A stretch of 64,000 nucleotides of DNA from Georgenia thermotolerans (GCF_009193185.1 NZ_VUKF01000002.1:112773-176772); one strand, 5' to 3'; positions 41,173 through 51,139 are shown, counted from the first letter of the stretch. The notes: generated by a model from the sequence alone, not told the origin. Program-made: numbers and translations.

Positions 41173-42443
41173 GCGCCGCGGGGGAGCAGGGCGACCTGTT
41201 CGCCCCGCCGGCGCCGCCCTCCGGCGCCACCCGTCGCCTCCTCGTCGAGACCGACGGCGGCTCCCGCGGCAACCCCGGCCCGGGCGGCTACGGCGCGGTC
41301 GTGCGCGACGCCGCCACCGGGCGGCTGCTGGCCGAGCGGGCCGCCTACCTCGGCGTGGTGTCCAACAACGTCGCCGAGTACACCGGCCTGGTCAACGGCC
41401 TGCGTGCCGCCGCCGAGATCGACCCCGGCGCCGCGGTCGAGGTGCGCGCCGACTCCCGGCTCGTGGTCGAGCAGATGAGCGGGCGCTGGAAGATCAAGCA
41501 TGCCGAGCTGGGCCGTCTCGCCGAGGAGGCCCGCCGCGCGTTCGACCCCGCCCGGGTGCGCTACACCTGGGTGCCCCGCGCCCAGAACACCGCCGCCGAC
41601 GCCCTCGCCAACGCCGTCATGGACTCCCGGGGCCAGATCGCCCGCGACCACGCCGCCGGCCCGGCGGTGCCCGGCGAGCCCGGCGTGGTCGAGGCGCCCG
41701 GCCGGGGTGCCGCGTCCGAGGCACGCGTGGCGGCCGCCGCCAACACCCCGCGCAGCTCGGGCACGCCGCTGCCCCGGGCGACGGGCGCGCCGGCCACCCT
41801 GGTGCTCGTGCGCCACGGCGTCACCGCGCTGACGGAGACCGGGCGCTACTCCGGCGGGGACACCGCGGGTCCGCCGCTCAGCGACCTCGGACGCGCCCAG
41901 GCCGCCCGCGCCGCCGCCCTGCTGAAGCGGGTGGGCGACGACGTCTGGCCCGATCTGCCCACCCCGGGCGCCGTCGTCGCCTCGCCGATGGCGCGCGCCC
42001 GGGAGACCGGCACTGCCCTGGCCGGGGCGCTGGGCGTGCCGCTCCGCACCGACGAGCGGTTCGCCGAGTGCCGGTTCGGGGACTGGGACGGGCTCACGGT
42101 GCCCGAGATCGAGGCCGGCTGGCCGGGCGGGCTGCTCGCCTGGGCGACCTCGGCGGACGTGCGCCCGCCGGGCGGGGAGTCCCTGCGCGACGTCGGGGCC
42201 CGGGTGGCCCGCGGGCTGCGCGACCTGGCCGACCACCAGGGCGCGACCGTCGCGCTGGCCGCCCACACCGTCGTCATCCGGGCCGCGGTCGGGCTCGTGG
42301 CCCGCATGGCCCCGGGGCACTGGTCCGCCGTGCGGATCCCGCCGGCCTCGCTGACGATCGTGCGGCTGTGGCCCGACGTCGACGCCGACGGCCATCTCGT
42401 CGGCGACCTCACCGTCGTGGGTTGCCCGTCCGAGCTGGCCTGA
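41169..42443 (+). CDS. Bifunctional RNase HI / histidine phosphatase
   Basis: A 424-residue fusion. GTG at 41169 overlaps the previous stop (GTGA). Residues about 20-155 are RNase HI: TDGGSRGNPGPGGYGAV with the first catalytic Asp, NNVAEYTGLVNGL with Glu, RADSRLVVEQM with Asp, and NTAADALANAV with the last Asp. After a 60-residue linker comes a phosphoglycerate-mutase-like phosphatase with RHGVTALTETGRYSGG and a late AAHTVVIRA histidine. It matches the mycobacterial RNase H/CobC protein (alpha-ribazole-5-phosphate phosphatase activity). Complete catalytic set, in contrast to the RNase H-like protein at 5.7 kb. Confidence 0.93.
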   Translation: MSAAGEQGDLFAPPAPPSGATRRLLVETDGGSRGNPGPGGYGAVVRDAATGRLLAERAAYLGVVSNNVAEYTGLVNGLRAAAEIDPGAAVEVRADSRLVVEQMSGRWKIKHAELGRLAEEARRAFDPARVRYTWVPRAQNTAADALANAVMDSRGQIARDHAAGPAVPGEPGVVEAPGRGAASEARVAAAANTPRSSGTPLPRATGAPATLVLVRHGVTALTETGRYSGGDTAGPPLSDLGRAQAARAAALLKRVGDDVWPDLPTPGAVVASPMARARETGTALAGALGVPLRTDERFAECRFGDWDGLTVPEIEAGWPGGLLAWATSADVRPPGGESLRDVGARVARGLRDLADHQGATVALAAHTVVIRAAVGLVARMAPGHWSAVRIPPASLTIVRLWPDVDADGHLVGDLTVVGCPSELA

Positions 42444-42479
42444 CCCGCGCCCCTCGCCCGTGGGCGCTGCGCGGGGGGC

Positions 42480-42992
42480 TCAGGCGAAGACGGTCACCCA
42501 GAGGTTCCAGCTGCGCTCGGCCAGCTGCTCGGGGGTGTAGTGGAAGGTGTGCTCGCGGGCGGGAATCCCGGTGCCGCGCAGACGCAGGGTGTAGGCGTCG
42601 GACTGCGGCACGTCGATGAGCTCGACGGTCCACAGGCACCCGTTCTTGGACGGCTGCCCGGCGCCCTTGACGACCCGGCTGTCGACGACCGCGCCGTCGG
42701 CGTCCAGGAGCGCGACCTCGGTGCCGTCGAAGAAGGAGCCGGCGTAGTCCTCCGCCGAGCAGCTCTCGTCGGTGGGGGAACCGGCGTCGGTGATGGCGAC
42801 CGTCAGCGCACCCGGGGACTCGTGCCCGGAGACCACCGAGCTGGTGACCACGGTGACGGTGGCCAGGAGCGCCACCAGCGCGCCGCCGAGCGCCGCCAGC
42901 CGCCTCCGGGGACGCCGCGGCTTCCCGCCACCCGCTGCGCCCGCCACGTCCGTGCTCACCGCCGGGTCGCCCTGGACCCCGACCGTCGACAT
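42480..42992 (-). CDS. Membrane-anchored exported protein of unknown function
   Basis: A 170-residue protein. The ATG at 42992 follows GGGGAGGAAC. A basic stretch (KPRRPRRRLAALGG) and one hydrophobic helix (ALVALLATVTVVTSSVV, about 38-55) anchor it, leaving a beta-rich outer domain with two cysteines (DESCSAEDYAG, NGCLWTVELID) that probably pair. The domain has no family name that I recognise. It is convergent with the RNase H/phosphatase gene 36 bases away. TAAAAT at about 43051-43056 on the minus strand may be the -10 element. Confidence 0.6.
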   Translation of the reverse strand: MSTVGVQGDPAVSTDVAGAAGGGKPRRPRRRLAALGGALVALLATVTVVTSSVVSGHESPGALTVAITDAGSPTDESCSAEDYAGSFFDGTEVALLDADGAVVDSRVVKGAGQPSKNGCLWTVELIDVPQSDAYTLRLRGTGIPAREHTFHYTPEQLAERSWNLWVTVFA

Positions 42993-43176
42993 TGTTCCTC
43001 CCCGTCGCCACCCGTCTCGGCAGGCCTGCCCTGCCTTGACCGATGTGCCCATTTTATGGCATGGGCGTCCACTACCGGTGCCCAGGAGGGCCCCCGCGCA
43101 GGCGGGTGCGCAAACTCACACGACCCCGCGCACGGCTGCCCCGGCACGGACGCGCTCGGGCGGCGTCCGGGGCGGG

Positions 43177-43974
43177 TCAGCCGCGCTCGACGAGGGTGAG
43201 GGTCCGGCGCCCGCGGGTCACCGGGCCCAGCTCGACGGCGTGCACCGCGCCGGTGCCCTGCGTGGGGGAGCGGGTGAGCTCCTCGGCGGCGCCGGCGAGG
43301 GCCTCGGCGGTGCGCGGCGGGCGGCCCGGGCGGGTGAGCAGGTGGTGGGTGAGGACGCCGCGGGCGTGCTTGGCGTTGTGCGAGACGACCTGGCGCCGCC
43401 CGCCGTGCTCACGGACCACCTGCACCACGACGTGCTCGGCGTCGGCCGGCGGGTGCCAGGCGGCGGCGTAGGCGGCGGAGCGGCAGTCGACGACGACGTC
43501 GCCCGCGGCCCGCTCGTCGAGCACGCCCCCGAGCTGGGCGCGCCAGAACGTGCCGAGCTTGCCGAGTCCGGGCAGGTCCACGCCCATCGACAGCCGGTAG
43601 GCCGGGACCGCGTCGGCCGGGGCGAGCACGCCCCACAGGCCGGAGAAGATGCGCACGCCCTCGCGGGCCCGGCGCAGCGCCGTGCCGCGCAGCCCGGCGA
43701 GGCCGGCCGCGGCGTAGAGCACCCCGGTGTAGACGGTGGCGGCCGGGGCGGCGGGGGCCGTGCGGAGGTCGAGGTTGCGCCGGACCTCGTCGGCGACCTT
43801 GGCGCCCACGCCGAGCACGGCCGCGGCGTCGGGACGGGCGGAGGCCCGCTCGAGGGCCGTCAGGACCCGTTCGCGGGCGGGCGTGAGAGCGGTGCCGCTG
43901 AGCTCGGAGAGGTCGACCGGCGCGCCGCGGGTGGGCGCCGTCTTGCCCTCGGAGGGCGGGAGGAGCACGAGCAC
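43177..43974 (-). CDS. yaaA: YaaA (DUF328) peroxide-stress protein
   Basis: A 265-residue protein with GTG at 43974. It opens LVLLPPSEGKTAPTRGAPVD, the YaaA signature, and keeps VYTGVLYAAAGLAGL, FSGLWGVLAPADAVPAYRLSMGVDLPG and VVSHNAKHARGVLTHHLL. YaaA of E. coli limits free iron and DNA damage during peroxide stress and binds DNA; its chemistry is not settled. No promoter assigned. It diverges from the RNase P RNA gene. Confidence 0.92.
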   Translation of the reverse strand: MLVLLPPSEGKTAPTRGAPVDLSELSGTALTPARERVLTALERASARPDAAAVLGVGAKVADEVRRNLDLRTAPAAPAATVYTGVLYAAAGLAGLRGTALRRAREGVRIFSGLWGVLAPADAVPAYRLSMGVDLPGLGKLGTFWRAQLGGVLDERAAGDVVVDCRSAAYAAAWHPPADAEHVVVQVVREHGGRRQVVSHNAKHARGVLTHHLLTRPGRPPRTAEALAGAAEELTRSPTQGTGAVHAVELGPVTRGRRTLTLVERG

Positions 43975-44133
43975 CGAGGGATGCTAACGCCCGGCCGCGG
44001 TCCGAAACGGACATGGCTCGCCCGGTGGACAGGCGGAGGGCGGGCTGGTCGCGGCCGCCTGCCGCCGGGCGGTCGTCACCCCTGCGCGACGACGGGCCGG
44101 TCGCCGTCGTCGGTTCCCGAGGCGGGGGCCCGG

Positions 44134-44139
44134 TAGACT
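44134..44139 (+). promoter_or_regulatory. -10 box of rnpB
   Basis: TAGACT, six bases before the first paired base of the RNase P RNA at 44146. Confidence 0.55.
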
Positions 44140-44145
44140 GTCCGC

Positions 44146-44534
44146 GCGGATGAGTCGGCCAGGCGGTCGCGTCGTCCCGGCCTGGCCGGGGCGCCGAGGA
44201 ACGTCCGGGCTCCGCAGGGCAGGGTGGTGGGTAACGCCCACCCGGGGTGACCCGCGGGACAGTGCCACAGAAAGCAGACCGCCCTCCTGGTCCGCCAGGA
44301 GGGTAAGGGTGAAACGGTGGTGTAAGAGACCACCAGCGCGGCGGGTGACCGTCGTGGCTCGGTAAACCCCACCCGGAGCAAGACCAGACAGCAGGCGTTC
44401 GAGGGCGGCCCGCCCGAGCCTGCGGGTAGGTCGCTGGAGGCGTGCGGCAACGCACGTCCTAGATGGATGGCCGCCCCCGGGGCCCGGTGACGGGCCCCGG
44501 CGACAGAACCCGGCGTATCGGCCGACTCATCCGC
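44146..44534 (+). ncRNA. rnpB: RNase P RNA, class A
   Basis: The catalytic RNA that matures tRNA 5' ends. The closing helix P1 is a perfect 15 bp pairing of GCGGATGAGTCGGCC (44146-44160) with its complement (44520-44534). Inside, the universally conserved GAGGAACGTCCGGGCTCC begins at 44196; GCCACAGAAA follows at about 44265, and the distal conserved GAGGC/GTGCGGCAACGCAC region near 44438. About 389 bases, as expected for high-GC Gram-positives. On the plus strand between yaaA and the PspC gene. Confidence 0.95.
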
Positions 44535-44613
44535 CCTCGTCGGGCGCGGCCCTCCGGCGAGGGGCGCCGCACCGCGGGAGCGAGGCGCGGAACGCCTGTC
44601 CGTCGGTCGCGGC

Positions 44614-44826
44614 TCAGTACTCGTTCGGCATGAGGATCCACAGGATCGGGTAGACGATCAGCTGGCTCCCCGGCAGGACCATCAGCAGCAGGATGAACAG
44701 CAGGCGCGTGGCCCACGGCCCCAGGCCGAACCGGCGGCCCAGGCCGGCGCAGACGCCGGCGATGATGCGGGTGTCGCGGGGACGGACGAGTCCCTGACGG
44801 CGGAAGGTGGAGTGCACGTCGGCCAC
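44614..44826 (-). CDS. PspC domain membrane protein
   Basis: A 70-residue protein. GTG at 44826 follows GAAAGGG. The PspC signature is complete: LVRPRDTRIIAGVCAGLGRRFGL followed by PWATRLLFILLLMVLPGSQL and one strong membrane helix ending IVYPILWILMPNEY. Short stand-alone PspC proteins are thought to take part in membrane-stress responses. It runs opposite to rnpB, tail to tail. Confidence 0.9.
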   Translation of the reverse strand: MADVHSTFRRQGLVRPRDTRIIAGVCAGLGRRFGLGPWATRLLFILLLMVLPGSQLIVYPILWILMPNEY

Positions 44827-44940
44827 GGTGAGGCCCTTTCAGGTGCGTCGGTGTGCTTGTCGGTACCACCGTCCCGCACCGCGGCCGCGCGCACATCAGG
44901 GACGCCCCTGGTTCACCCCCTGATCCTCGGGGCGCACCCC

Positions 44941-45744
44941 TCAGCGGTGTCCGGCCGCCGCGAGCCGGGCGGCGCCGACGATCCCGGCGCTGTTGCGCAG
45001 CGCCGCCGCGACGATCGGCGCCCGGGTGCGCAGCAGGGGCAGGAACTTGTCGTGCTTCTTGCTCACCCCGCCGCCGACGACGATCAGGTCGGGGGAGAAG
45101 AGCATCTCCACCGTCTCGTAGAAGCGCTGCAGCCGCGCGGCCCACTCCTCCCAGCCGAGGCCCTCGCGCTCCTTGACGGCGGAGGAGGCCCGGCGCTCGG
45201 CGTCCTCGCCGTCGATCTCGAGGTGCCCGAGCTCGGTGTTGGGCACGAGCACGCCGTCGACGACGAGGGCCGAGCCGATCCCGGTGCCCAGCGTGGTCAC
45301 GAGCACCACCCCGGGCACGCCGCGGGCGGCGCCGAAGGCGACCTCGGCCACGCCGGCGGCGTCGGCGTCGTTGACCGCGATGACCGGCCGGCCGGTGGCC
45401 TCGCTCATCAGCGCCGGGACGTCCACGCCCGTCCAGGACTGGTGGAGGTTGGCGATGAACGACACCTTGCCGTGCTTGATGGGCGCGGGGAAGGTCAGCC
45501 CGAGCGGCACGTCCGCCGGCAGGTCGAACCCGGCGACGAGCTCGGCCACGGTCGCGGCCACGGCCGCCGGCGTGGACGGGCTGGGCGTGGGGATGCGCAC
45601 CCGCTCGGCGGTGAGCTCGCCGCTGGTCAGGTCCACCGGGGCGCCCTTGATGCCCGAGCCGCCGATGTCGATGCCGAAGGCGAGGGGCACGCCTCGGCCA
45701 AGCCGCCCGTCCTGCGCCGCCTCCGTGCGCTCCGCGGTGCTCAC
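44941..45744 (-). CDS. ppgK: Polyphosphate glucokinase
   Basis: Phosphorylates glucose with polyphosphate or ATP; a hallmark enzyme of actinobacteria. 267 residues, GTG at 45744 overlapping the map stop (GTGA). ROK-family motifs: phosphate loop [32 protein letters not shown] with catalytic Asp, [26 protein letters not shown], and [15 protein letters not shown]. The SKKHDKF segment is the part typical of PpgK. Probably translated with map. Confidence 0.94.
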   Translation of the reverse strand: MSTAERTEAAQDGRLGRGVPLAFGIDIGGSGIKGAPVDLTSGELTAERVRIPTPSPSTPAAVAATVAELVAGFDLPADVPLGLTFPAPIKHGKVSFIANLHQSWTGVDVPALMSEATGRPVIAVNDADAAGVAEVAFGAARGVPGVVLVTTLGTGIGSALVVDGVLVPNTELGHLEIDGEDAERRASSAVKEREGLGWEEWAARLQRFYETVEMLFSPDLIVVGGGVSKKHDKFLPLLRTRAPIVAAALRNSAGIVGAARLAAAGHR

Positions 45745-46628
45745 GGCAGCGTGAGGATCTCGGCGCCGTCCTCGGTCACCACGATGGTGTGCTCCCACTG
45801 GGCGGTGCGCGAACGGTCCTTGGTCAGCACGGTCCAGCCGTCGTCCCACTGCTCCCACTCGATGGTGCCGAGGGTGAGCATCGGCTCGATGGTGAACACC
45901 ATGCCGGGCCGGATGAGGTCGTCGTAGCGGGGGGCGGAGTCGTAGTGCGGGATGATCAGGCCCGAGTGGAAGGCCTCGCCCACGCCGTGGCCGGTGAAGT
46001 CGCGGACGACGCCGTAGTCGAAGCGCCGCGCGTAGGCCTCGATGACCCGGCCGATGACGTTGACCGCGCGGCCGGGCTTGACCGCCCGGATCCCGCGCAT
46101 CATCGCCTCCTTGGTCCGCTCGACCAGCAGGCGCGACTCCTCGTCGACGTCGCCGACGAGGAACATGGCGTTGAGGTCCCCGTGGACGCCGTCCTTGTAC
46201 GCGGTGACGTCGACGTTGAGGATGTCGCCGTCGTTGAGCACCGTGGAGTCCGGGATGCCGTGGCAGATGACCTCGTTGACCGAGGTGCACAGCGACTTGG
46301 TGAAGCCCATGTACCCCAGCGTCGAGGGGTAGGCGCCGTGGTCGATCATGAACTCGTGCCCGATGGCGTCCAGCTCGTCGGTGGTCACCCCGGGCCGGAC
46401 GTGCCGGCCGACCTCCTCGAGCGCCTGCGCGGCGATCTGGGAGGCGCGCCGGATCCGCTCGATCGTCTCCGGCGACTTCACCTCGGAGGCGGTCACCCGC
46501 TCCGGTCCCGTGCGGCCGACGTACTCCGGACGGGGGATGGAGGCCGGGACGGGGCGCATCGGACTGACGACGCCCTTGGTGAGGGTGCCGCGCGGGGCGC
46601 GGTCGGCGAGCATGGTGGTGTCGGGCAT
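45741..46628 (-). CDS. map: Methionine aminopeptidase, type I
   Basis: Removes the initiator methionine after deformylation by Def (22.3 kb). 295 residues, ATG at 46628 with TAGACT six bases before it. Metal ligands are visible: Asp in [19 protein letters not shown] (two Asp), His in [11 protein letters not shown], Glu in FTIEPML and Glu in [10 protein letters not shown]. The N-terminal 40-residue extension ([20 protein letters not shown], then Y) is the SH3-ligand-like one known for actinobacterial MetAP1c. It is cotranscribed with ppgK. Confidence 0.96.
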   Translation of the reverse strand: MPDTTMLADRAPRGTLTKGVVSPMRPVPASIPRPEYVGRTGPERVTASEVKSPETIERIRRASQIAAQALEEVGRHVRPGVTTDELDAIGHEFMIDHGAYPSTLGYMGFTKSLCTSVNEVICHGIPDSTVLNDGDILNVDVTAYKDGVHGDLNAMFLVGDVDEESRLLVERTKEAMMRGIRAVKPGRAVNVIGRVIEAYARRFDYGVVRDFTGHGVGEAFHSGLIIPHYDSAPRYDDLIRPGMVFTIEPMLTLGTIEWEQWDDGWTVLTKDRSRTAQWEHTIVVTEDGAEILTLP

Positions 46629-46634
46629 GGGCTG

Positions 46635-46640
46635 AGTCTA
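46635..46640 (-). promoter_or_regulatory. -10 box of map
   Basis: TAGACT on the minus strand, six bases before the ATG at 46628: leaderless layout identical to rnpB spacing. Confidence 0.5.
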
Positions 46641-46694
46641 CGGACCGGCCCGCCCGTGGGACGATCGGGCGGGGACGACGAGAGGAAGCGCGCG

Positions 46695-46889
46695 ATGACC
46701 GAGTTCTACTACAACCTCGCGACCGGCGAGATCGAGGAGGGCAAGGTCCACGGCGCGACCACGCGCATGGGCCCGTACCCGACGGCGGAGGCCGCCCGGG
46801 CCGCCCTCGCCCACGCCCAGGAGCGCAACGCCGCCTGGGACGCCGCCGACGCGAAGTGGCAGGAGGACGACGACGTCGACGCCGGCTGA
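46695..46889 (+). CDS. Small conserved actinobacterial protein next to map
   Basis: A 64-residue, very acidic protein ([20 protein letters not shown] start). ATG at 46695 follows AGAGGAAG by about five bases. The central SRMGPYPT-like stretch ([20 protein letters not shown]) resembles the short SPOR-like proteins often annotated near map or glnA in this group. No cysteine or membrane segment. Function unknown. Divergent from map, sharing about 65 bases of control region. Confidence 0.75.
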   Translation: MTEFYYNLATGEIEEGKVHGATTRMGPYPTAEAARAALAHAQERNAAWDAADAKWQEDDDVDAG

Positions 46890-46952
46890 CCCGGCCCGCC
46901 GGCGGCGCTCCTCCGGGCGCCGCGCCGCCGGCGCTGCAGCGGTGCTCGCGCC

Positions 46953-47834
46953 TCAGCGCTCGTAGGTGTGCTCCGGGGCGGGGAAGGCCCGCTCCCGCAC
47001 GGCCCGGGCGTACGCGCGGGTGGCCCGGTAGAGCTCGGCGCCGACCTCCCCGAAGCGCTGGGCGAAGCGGGGGGACCAGCCGGTCATCCCGGCCATGTCC
47101 GTCCAGACCAGCACCTGCCCGTCGCAGCCGGGCCCGGCGCCGATGCCGATGGTCGGCACCGCCAGCACCTCGGTGACCCGCTCGGCCACCGGCGCGGGCA
47201 CCATCTCCAGGACGACCGCGACGGCGCCGGCGTCGGCCAGCGCCAGGGCGTCGGCCACGAGCTGCTCGGCCGCGTCGTTGTCGCGGGCCTGCACCCGCTT
47301 GCCGCCGAGGAGGTTCTCCGCCTGCGGGGTGAAGCCGAGGTGCCCCACCACCGGGATGCCGGAGCGGGTGAGCAGCCGGACGTGCTCGGCCAGGTGCGCG
47401 CCGCCCTCGAACTTCACCGCGTGGGCGCCCGCCTCCTTGAGCATGCGCACCGCGGTGGCCAGGCACTGCTGCGGCGAGGCCTCGTAGGAGCCGAAGGGCA
47501 GGTCCGCCACCACCAGGGCGCGGCGGCTGACGCGGGCGACCGCGCGCACCGCGGGGATCATCTCGTCGACCGTCACCGGGATCGTCGTGGGGTGGCCGAG
47601 CATGTTGTCGCCGATGGAGTCGCCCACGAGCAGGATGTCGATCCCGGCCTCGTCGAAGATCCGCGCCGTGACGGCGTCGTACGCGGTGAGCATCGTCAGC
47701 GCCTCGCCGCGCTCCTTGGCCTGGCGCAGGTGGTGCACCCGCACCCGCTTGGGCACGGGGACGCCCTCGGCGGCGGGCGGCGCGGCAGGGGAGGTGGGCG
47801 CGCCGGCGCTGTCCGGGCGGTCGGTGTCGGTCAT
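46953..47834 (-). CDS. panB: 3-methyl-2-oxobutanoate hydroxymethyltransferase
   Basis: First committed enzyme of pantothenate synthesis: transfers a hydroxymethyl group from methylene-THF to ketoisovalerate. 293 residues. Family motifs are clear: [80 protein letters not shown] and [21 protein letters not shown] 25-residue Pro/Ala-rich lead precedes the core. Pantothenate feeds CoA and the ACP arm. It lies 70 bases after nadE on the same strand, possibly one unit; panC and panD are not here. Confidence 0.96.
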   Translation of the reverse strand: MTDTDRPDSAGAPTSPAAPPAAEGVPVPKRVRVHHLRQAKERGEALTMLTAYDAVTARIFDEAGIDILLVGDSIGDNMLGHPTTIPVTVDEMIPAVRAVARVSRRALVVADLPFGSYEASPQQCLATAVRMLKEAGAHAVKFEGGAHLAEHVRLLTRSGIPVVGHLGFTPQAENLLGGKRVQARDNDAAEQLVADALALADAGAVAVVLEMVPAPVAERVTEVLAVPTIGIGAGPGCDGQVLVWTDMAGMTGWSPRFAQRFGEVGAELYRATRAYARAVRERAFPAPEHTYER

Positions 47835-47904
47835 GTTCTCGCTCTCCGGTCGGTGGTTCGGGCGCGACGGCGCGGCCGCGGCGGGGATGGGGGCTGGGGG
47901 CCGC

Positions 47905-49626
47905 TCAGGGGGCGTCCACCGGGCGGGGCTGGACGCCGTCGGGGGTGGCCGCGTCCACCGGCCCGGACGCCACCGCGGCGAGCTGCTCGCGCCAGCGGCT
48001 GGTCACCGGCAGGCGCCGGTCGCGGCCGAAGGCCAGGGCGGTGACCTTGGGGCCCAGGGGGTACTGGCGCCGCTTCCACTCGGCGCGGTCGACCAGGGTG
48101 AGCACCAGCTCCACCGTGGCCGGGTCGAACCCGGAGGCCAGCAGCTCCGCCCGGCCCAGGCTGCGCTCGACGTAGCCCTCGAGGACGTCGTCGAGCAGGT
48201 CGTACTCGGGCAGGGAGTCGGAGTCCTGCTGGCCCGGGCGCAGCTCGGCCGAGGGCGCCTTGGTGATCGAGGACCACGGGATGGGCTCGGTCTGGCCGGC
48301 GGCCTGCGCGGCCTCGTTGCGCCAGCGGGCCAGCTCCCACACCTGGGTCTTGAGCACGTCCTTGATGGGCGCGAAGCCCCCGACGGCGTCGCCGTAGATG
48401 GTCGAGTACCCCACGGCGAGCTCGCTCTTGTTGCCGGTGGCCAGCACGAGCGGGCCCTCGGCGTTGGAGACCGCCATGAGGATCACCCCGCGCATGCGGG
48501 CCTGGAGGTTCTCCGCGGCGATGCCGCTCAGGTGCAGCTCGCCCTCGAAGGCGTCGACCATGGGCGCGATCGGCTGGACGCGGTAGTCCAGCCCGATGCG
48601 CGCGGCGAGGTCGGCGGCGTCGTCGCGGGAGTGCTCGGAGGAGTACCGCGAGGGCATGGAGACGCCGACGACGTTCTCCGCGCCGACGGCGTCGGCCGCG
48701 ACGGCCGCGACCAGGGCCGAGTCGATCCCGCCGGACAGCCCGAGGACCACGGAGCGGAAGCCGTTCTTGACCACGTAGTCGCGCAGCCCGAGCACGACGG
48801 CCCGGTACATCTGCTCGGTGTCGCCCTGCCGGGCCGGCACGGTGTACCCGGCCGGGGCGACCGGCGCGGCACCGGCGCCGGGCAGCTCGACGACCAGCTG
48901 GTCCTCGACGAAGCCGCGCGCCGCGCCCACCAGCTCGCCGGCGGCGTCGACGACGAAGGAGTGGCCGTCGAAGACGAGGTCGTCCTGCGCGCCGACGAGG
49001 TTGACGTAGAACAGCGGGCAGCCCAGCTGGGCGGCGCGGTCGCAGGCCAGGCGCCGGCGCACCTCGCCCTTGCCGTGCTCGTAGGGGGAGCCGTTGAGCA
49101 CCAGCAGGGCGTCCAGGCCCATGCCGGCCATCGCGGCCACCGGCCCGCCCTCCTGCCAGATGTCCTCGCAGATGACCAGGCCCAGCCGCTGCCCGGCAAC
49201 CTCGAGCACCACCGGCTCGGCGCCGGCGGCGAAGATGCGGTACTCGTCGAAGACGCCGTAGTTGGGCAGGTGGTGCTTGGTGTAGACCAGCGCGACCCGC
49301 CCCCCGCGCAGCACGGCGGCGGTGTTGGTGGGCCGCCCGTCGGCCGCGGTGCCCAGGGAGCCGACGACGACGTGCCGCTCGCCGTGGCCGTCCTCGGCCA
49401 GCTCCGCGGCGAGCTGGACCAGCCGGGCGGCGGCGGCGCGCTGGAAGGAGCCGCGCAGCGCGAGGTCCTCGATGGGGTAACCGGTCAGCACCATCTCGGG
49501 CAGCAGCACGACGTCCGCCCCGGCCGCGGCGGCGTCGGCGACGGCGCGGCGCACGACGGCGGCGTTCCCGTCGAGATCGCCGACGGTGGCGTTGACCTGG
49601 GCCAGGGCGATGCGAAGCGGTGCCAT
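47905..49626 (-). CDS. nadE: Glutamine-dependent NAD+ synthetase
   Basis: Last step of NAD synthesis, using ammonia split from glutamine. 573 residues, two domains. The N-terminal nitrilase-type glutaminase has Glu in LLPEMVLTGYP, Lys in KHHLPNYGVFDE and Cys in GLVICEDIWQ. The C-terminal synthetase has the ATP-pyrophosphatase loop GLSGGIDSALVAAVAAD and later GNKSELAVGYSTIYGD. AGCCTA at 49633-49638 is the complement of a TAGGCT box six bases before the ATG: leaderless. Confidence 0.96.
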   Translation of the reverse strand: MAPLRIALAQVNATVGDLDGNAAVVRRAVADAAAAGADVVLLPEMVLTGYPIEDLALRGSFQRAAAARLVQLAAELAEDGHGERHVVVGSLGTAADGRPTNTAAVLRGGRVALVYTKHHLPNYGVFDEYRIFAAGAEPVVLEVAGQRLGLVICEDIWQEGGPVAAMAGMGLDALLVLNGSPYEHGKGEVRRRLACDRAAQLGCPLFYVNLVGAQDDLVFDGHSFVVDAAGELVGAARGFVEDQLVVELPGAGAAPVAPAGYTVPARQGDTEQMYRAVVLGLRDYVVKNGFRSVVLGLSGGIDSALVAAVAADAVGAENVVGVSMPSRYSSEHSRDDAADLAARIGLDYRVQPIAPMVDAFEGELHLSGIAAENLQARMRGVILMAVSNAEGPLVLATGNKSELAVGYSTIYGDAVGGFAPIKDVLKTQVWELARWRNEAAQAAGQTEPIPWSSITKAPSAELRPGQQDSDSLPEYDLLDDVLEGYVERSLGRAELLASGFDPATVELVLTLVDRAEWKRRQYPLGPKVTALAFGRDRRLPVTSRWREQLAAVASGPVDAATPDGVQPRPVDAP

Positions 49627-49632
49627 GGCGTC

Positions 49633-49638
49633 AGCCTA
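49633..49638 (-). promoter_or_regulatory. -10 box of nadE
   Basis: TAGGCT on the minus strand, six bases upstream of the ATG at 49626. Confidence 0.5.
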
Positions 49639-49801
49639 TTGCCGACGGCAGACATCCTTCGCGGCGGGCCACACGCCGGGCGGCGTCGCTCCCGCCCGGG
49701 CCGGGTGCGCCATGATGGTGCGGTGCGGCACCGCCGGCCGCACCCGACCGCCGTCGCGGGTCGCTGGACCCGCCGGCACGCGCGCAGCCAGGGAGTGGCC
49801 G

Positions 49802-51139
49802 ATGGACAAGCAGCAGGAGTACGTGCTCAGGACGATCGAGGAGCGCGACGTCCGGTTCATCCGGCTGTGGTTCACCGACGTCCTGGGCACGCTCAAGTCC
49901 GTCGCCATCGCCCCCGCCGAGCTGGAGCAGGCCTTCGCCGAGGGCATCGGCTTCGACGGGTCGGCCATCGAGGGGCTCACCCGGGTGTACGAGGCGGACA
50001 TGCTGGTCAAGCCGGACCCCGCCACGTTCCAGATCCTGCCCTGGCGGGGGGAGGAGAACTCCGTGGCGCGGATGTTCTGCGACGTGCTCACCCCGACAGG
50101 CGAGCCGGCCCGCTCCGACCCGCGCAACGTGCTCAAGCGGGCGCTGGCCAAGGCCGCCGACGCCGGCTTCACCTTCTACACGCACCCTGAGATCGAGTTC
50201 TACCTCTTCGAGCGCCCCCAGCGCCCCGACGACCCGCTGGTGCCGATCGACACCGCCGGCTACTTCGACCACGTCGCGCGCGGGACGGCGCACGACTTCC
50301 GCCGCGACGCCATCACGACCCTGGAGTCCATGGGCATCTCGGTGGAGTTCTCCCACCACGAGGCCGGCCCCGGGCAGAACGAGATCGACCTGCGCTACGC
50401 CGACGCGCTGAGCATGGCCGACAACATCCAGACCTTCCGCACGGTGGTCAAGGAGGTCGCGCTCCAGCAGGACGTGCTCGCCACCTTCATGCCCAAGCCG
50501 CTGGTCGACGCCCCGGGCTCGGGCATGCACACGCACCTGTCGCTGTTCGAGGGCGACCGGAACGCCTTCTACGACCCCTCGGGCCGCTACCAGCTCTCCG
50601 ACACCGCCCGGGCGTTCATCGCGGGCCTGCTGCGCCACGCCGGGGAGATCACCGCGGTGACCAACCAGTACGTCAACTCCTACAAGCGGCTGTGGGGCGG
50701 CGGGGAGGCACCCAGCTACGTGTGCTGGGGCCACAACAACCGCTCGGCACTGGTGCGGGTGCCGCTGTACAAGCCGGAGAAGGGCGGCTCGGCCCGCATC
50801 GAGTACCGCGCGCTGGACTCCGCGGCCAACCCCTACCTCGCCTTCGCGGTCCTCCTCGCCGCCGGCCTCAAGGGCGTGCAGGAGGGCTACGAGCTGCCCG
50901 AGGGCGCCGACGACGACGTGTTCGCCATGAGCAGGGCCGAGCGGCGCGCGCTGGGCATCCAGGAGCTGCCCAACTCCCTGCACGAGGCCATCCAGATCAT
51001 GGAGCGGTCCGAGCTCCTGGCCGACACGCTCGGCGAGGACACCTTCGAGTACTTCGTGCGGAACAAGCTCACCGAGTGGGAGGAGTACCGCAGCCAGGTC
51101 ACGCAGTTCGAGCTGCGCCGGTTCATCCCGGCGCTGTGA
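49802..51139 (+). CDS. glnA2: Type I glutamine synthetase-like protein, GlnA2 type
   Basis: A 445-residue protein of the glutamine synthetase family, ATG at 49802 behind AGGGAG. Active-site segments are present: FDGSAIEGLTRVYEADM, EIEFYLFE, HHEAGPGQNEIDLRY, GSGMHTHLSLF, RVPLYKPEKGGSARIEYRALDSAANPYLA. At the place of the adenylylation tyrosine it has phenylalanine (F374 in DDDVFAMS), so GlnE next door cannot modify it there. Shorter than GlnA1 (473). In Streptomyces and mycobacteria such paralogues are linked to polyamine or other amine glutamylation as well as glutamine synthesis, so the substrate is open. It is 31 bases before glnE. Confidence 0.9.
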   Translation: MDKQQEYVLRTIEERDVRFIRLWFTDVLGTLKSVAIAPAELEQAFAEGIGFDGSAIEGLTRVYEADMLVKPDPATFQILPWRGEENSVARMFCDVLTPTGEPARSDPRNVLKRALAKAADAGFTFYTHPEIEFYLFERPQRPDDPLVPIDTAGYFDHVARGTAHDFRRDAITTLESMGISVEFSHHEAGPGQNEIDLRYADALSMADNIQTFRTVVKEVALQQDVLATFMPKPLVDAPGSGMHTHLSLFEGDRNAFYDPSGRYQLSDTARAFIAGLLRHAGEITAVTNQYVNSYKRLWGGGEAPSYVCWGHNNRSALVRVPLYKPEKGGSARIEYRALDSAANPYLAFAVLLAAGLKGVQEGYELPEGADDDVFAMSRAERRALGIQELPNSLHEAIQIMERSELLADTLGEDTFEYFVRNKLTEWEEYRSQVTQFELRRFIPAL

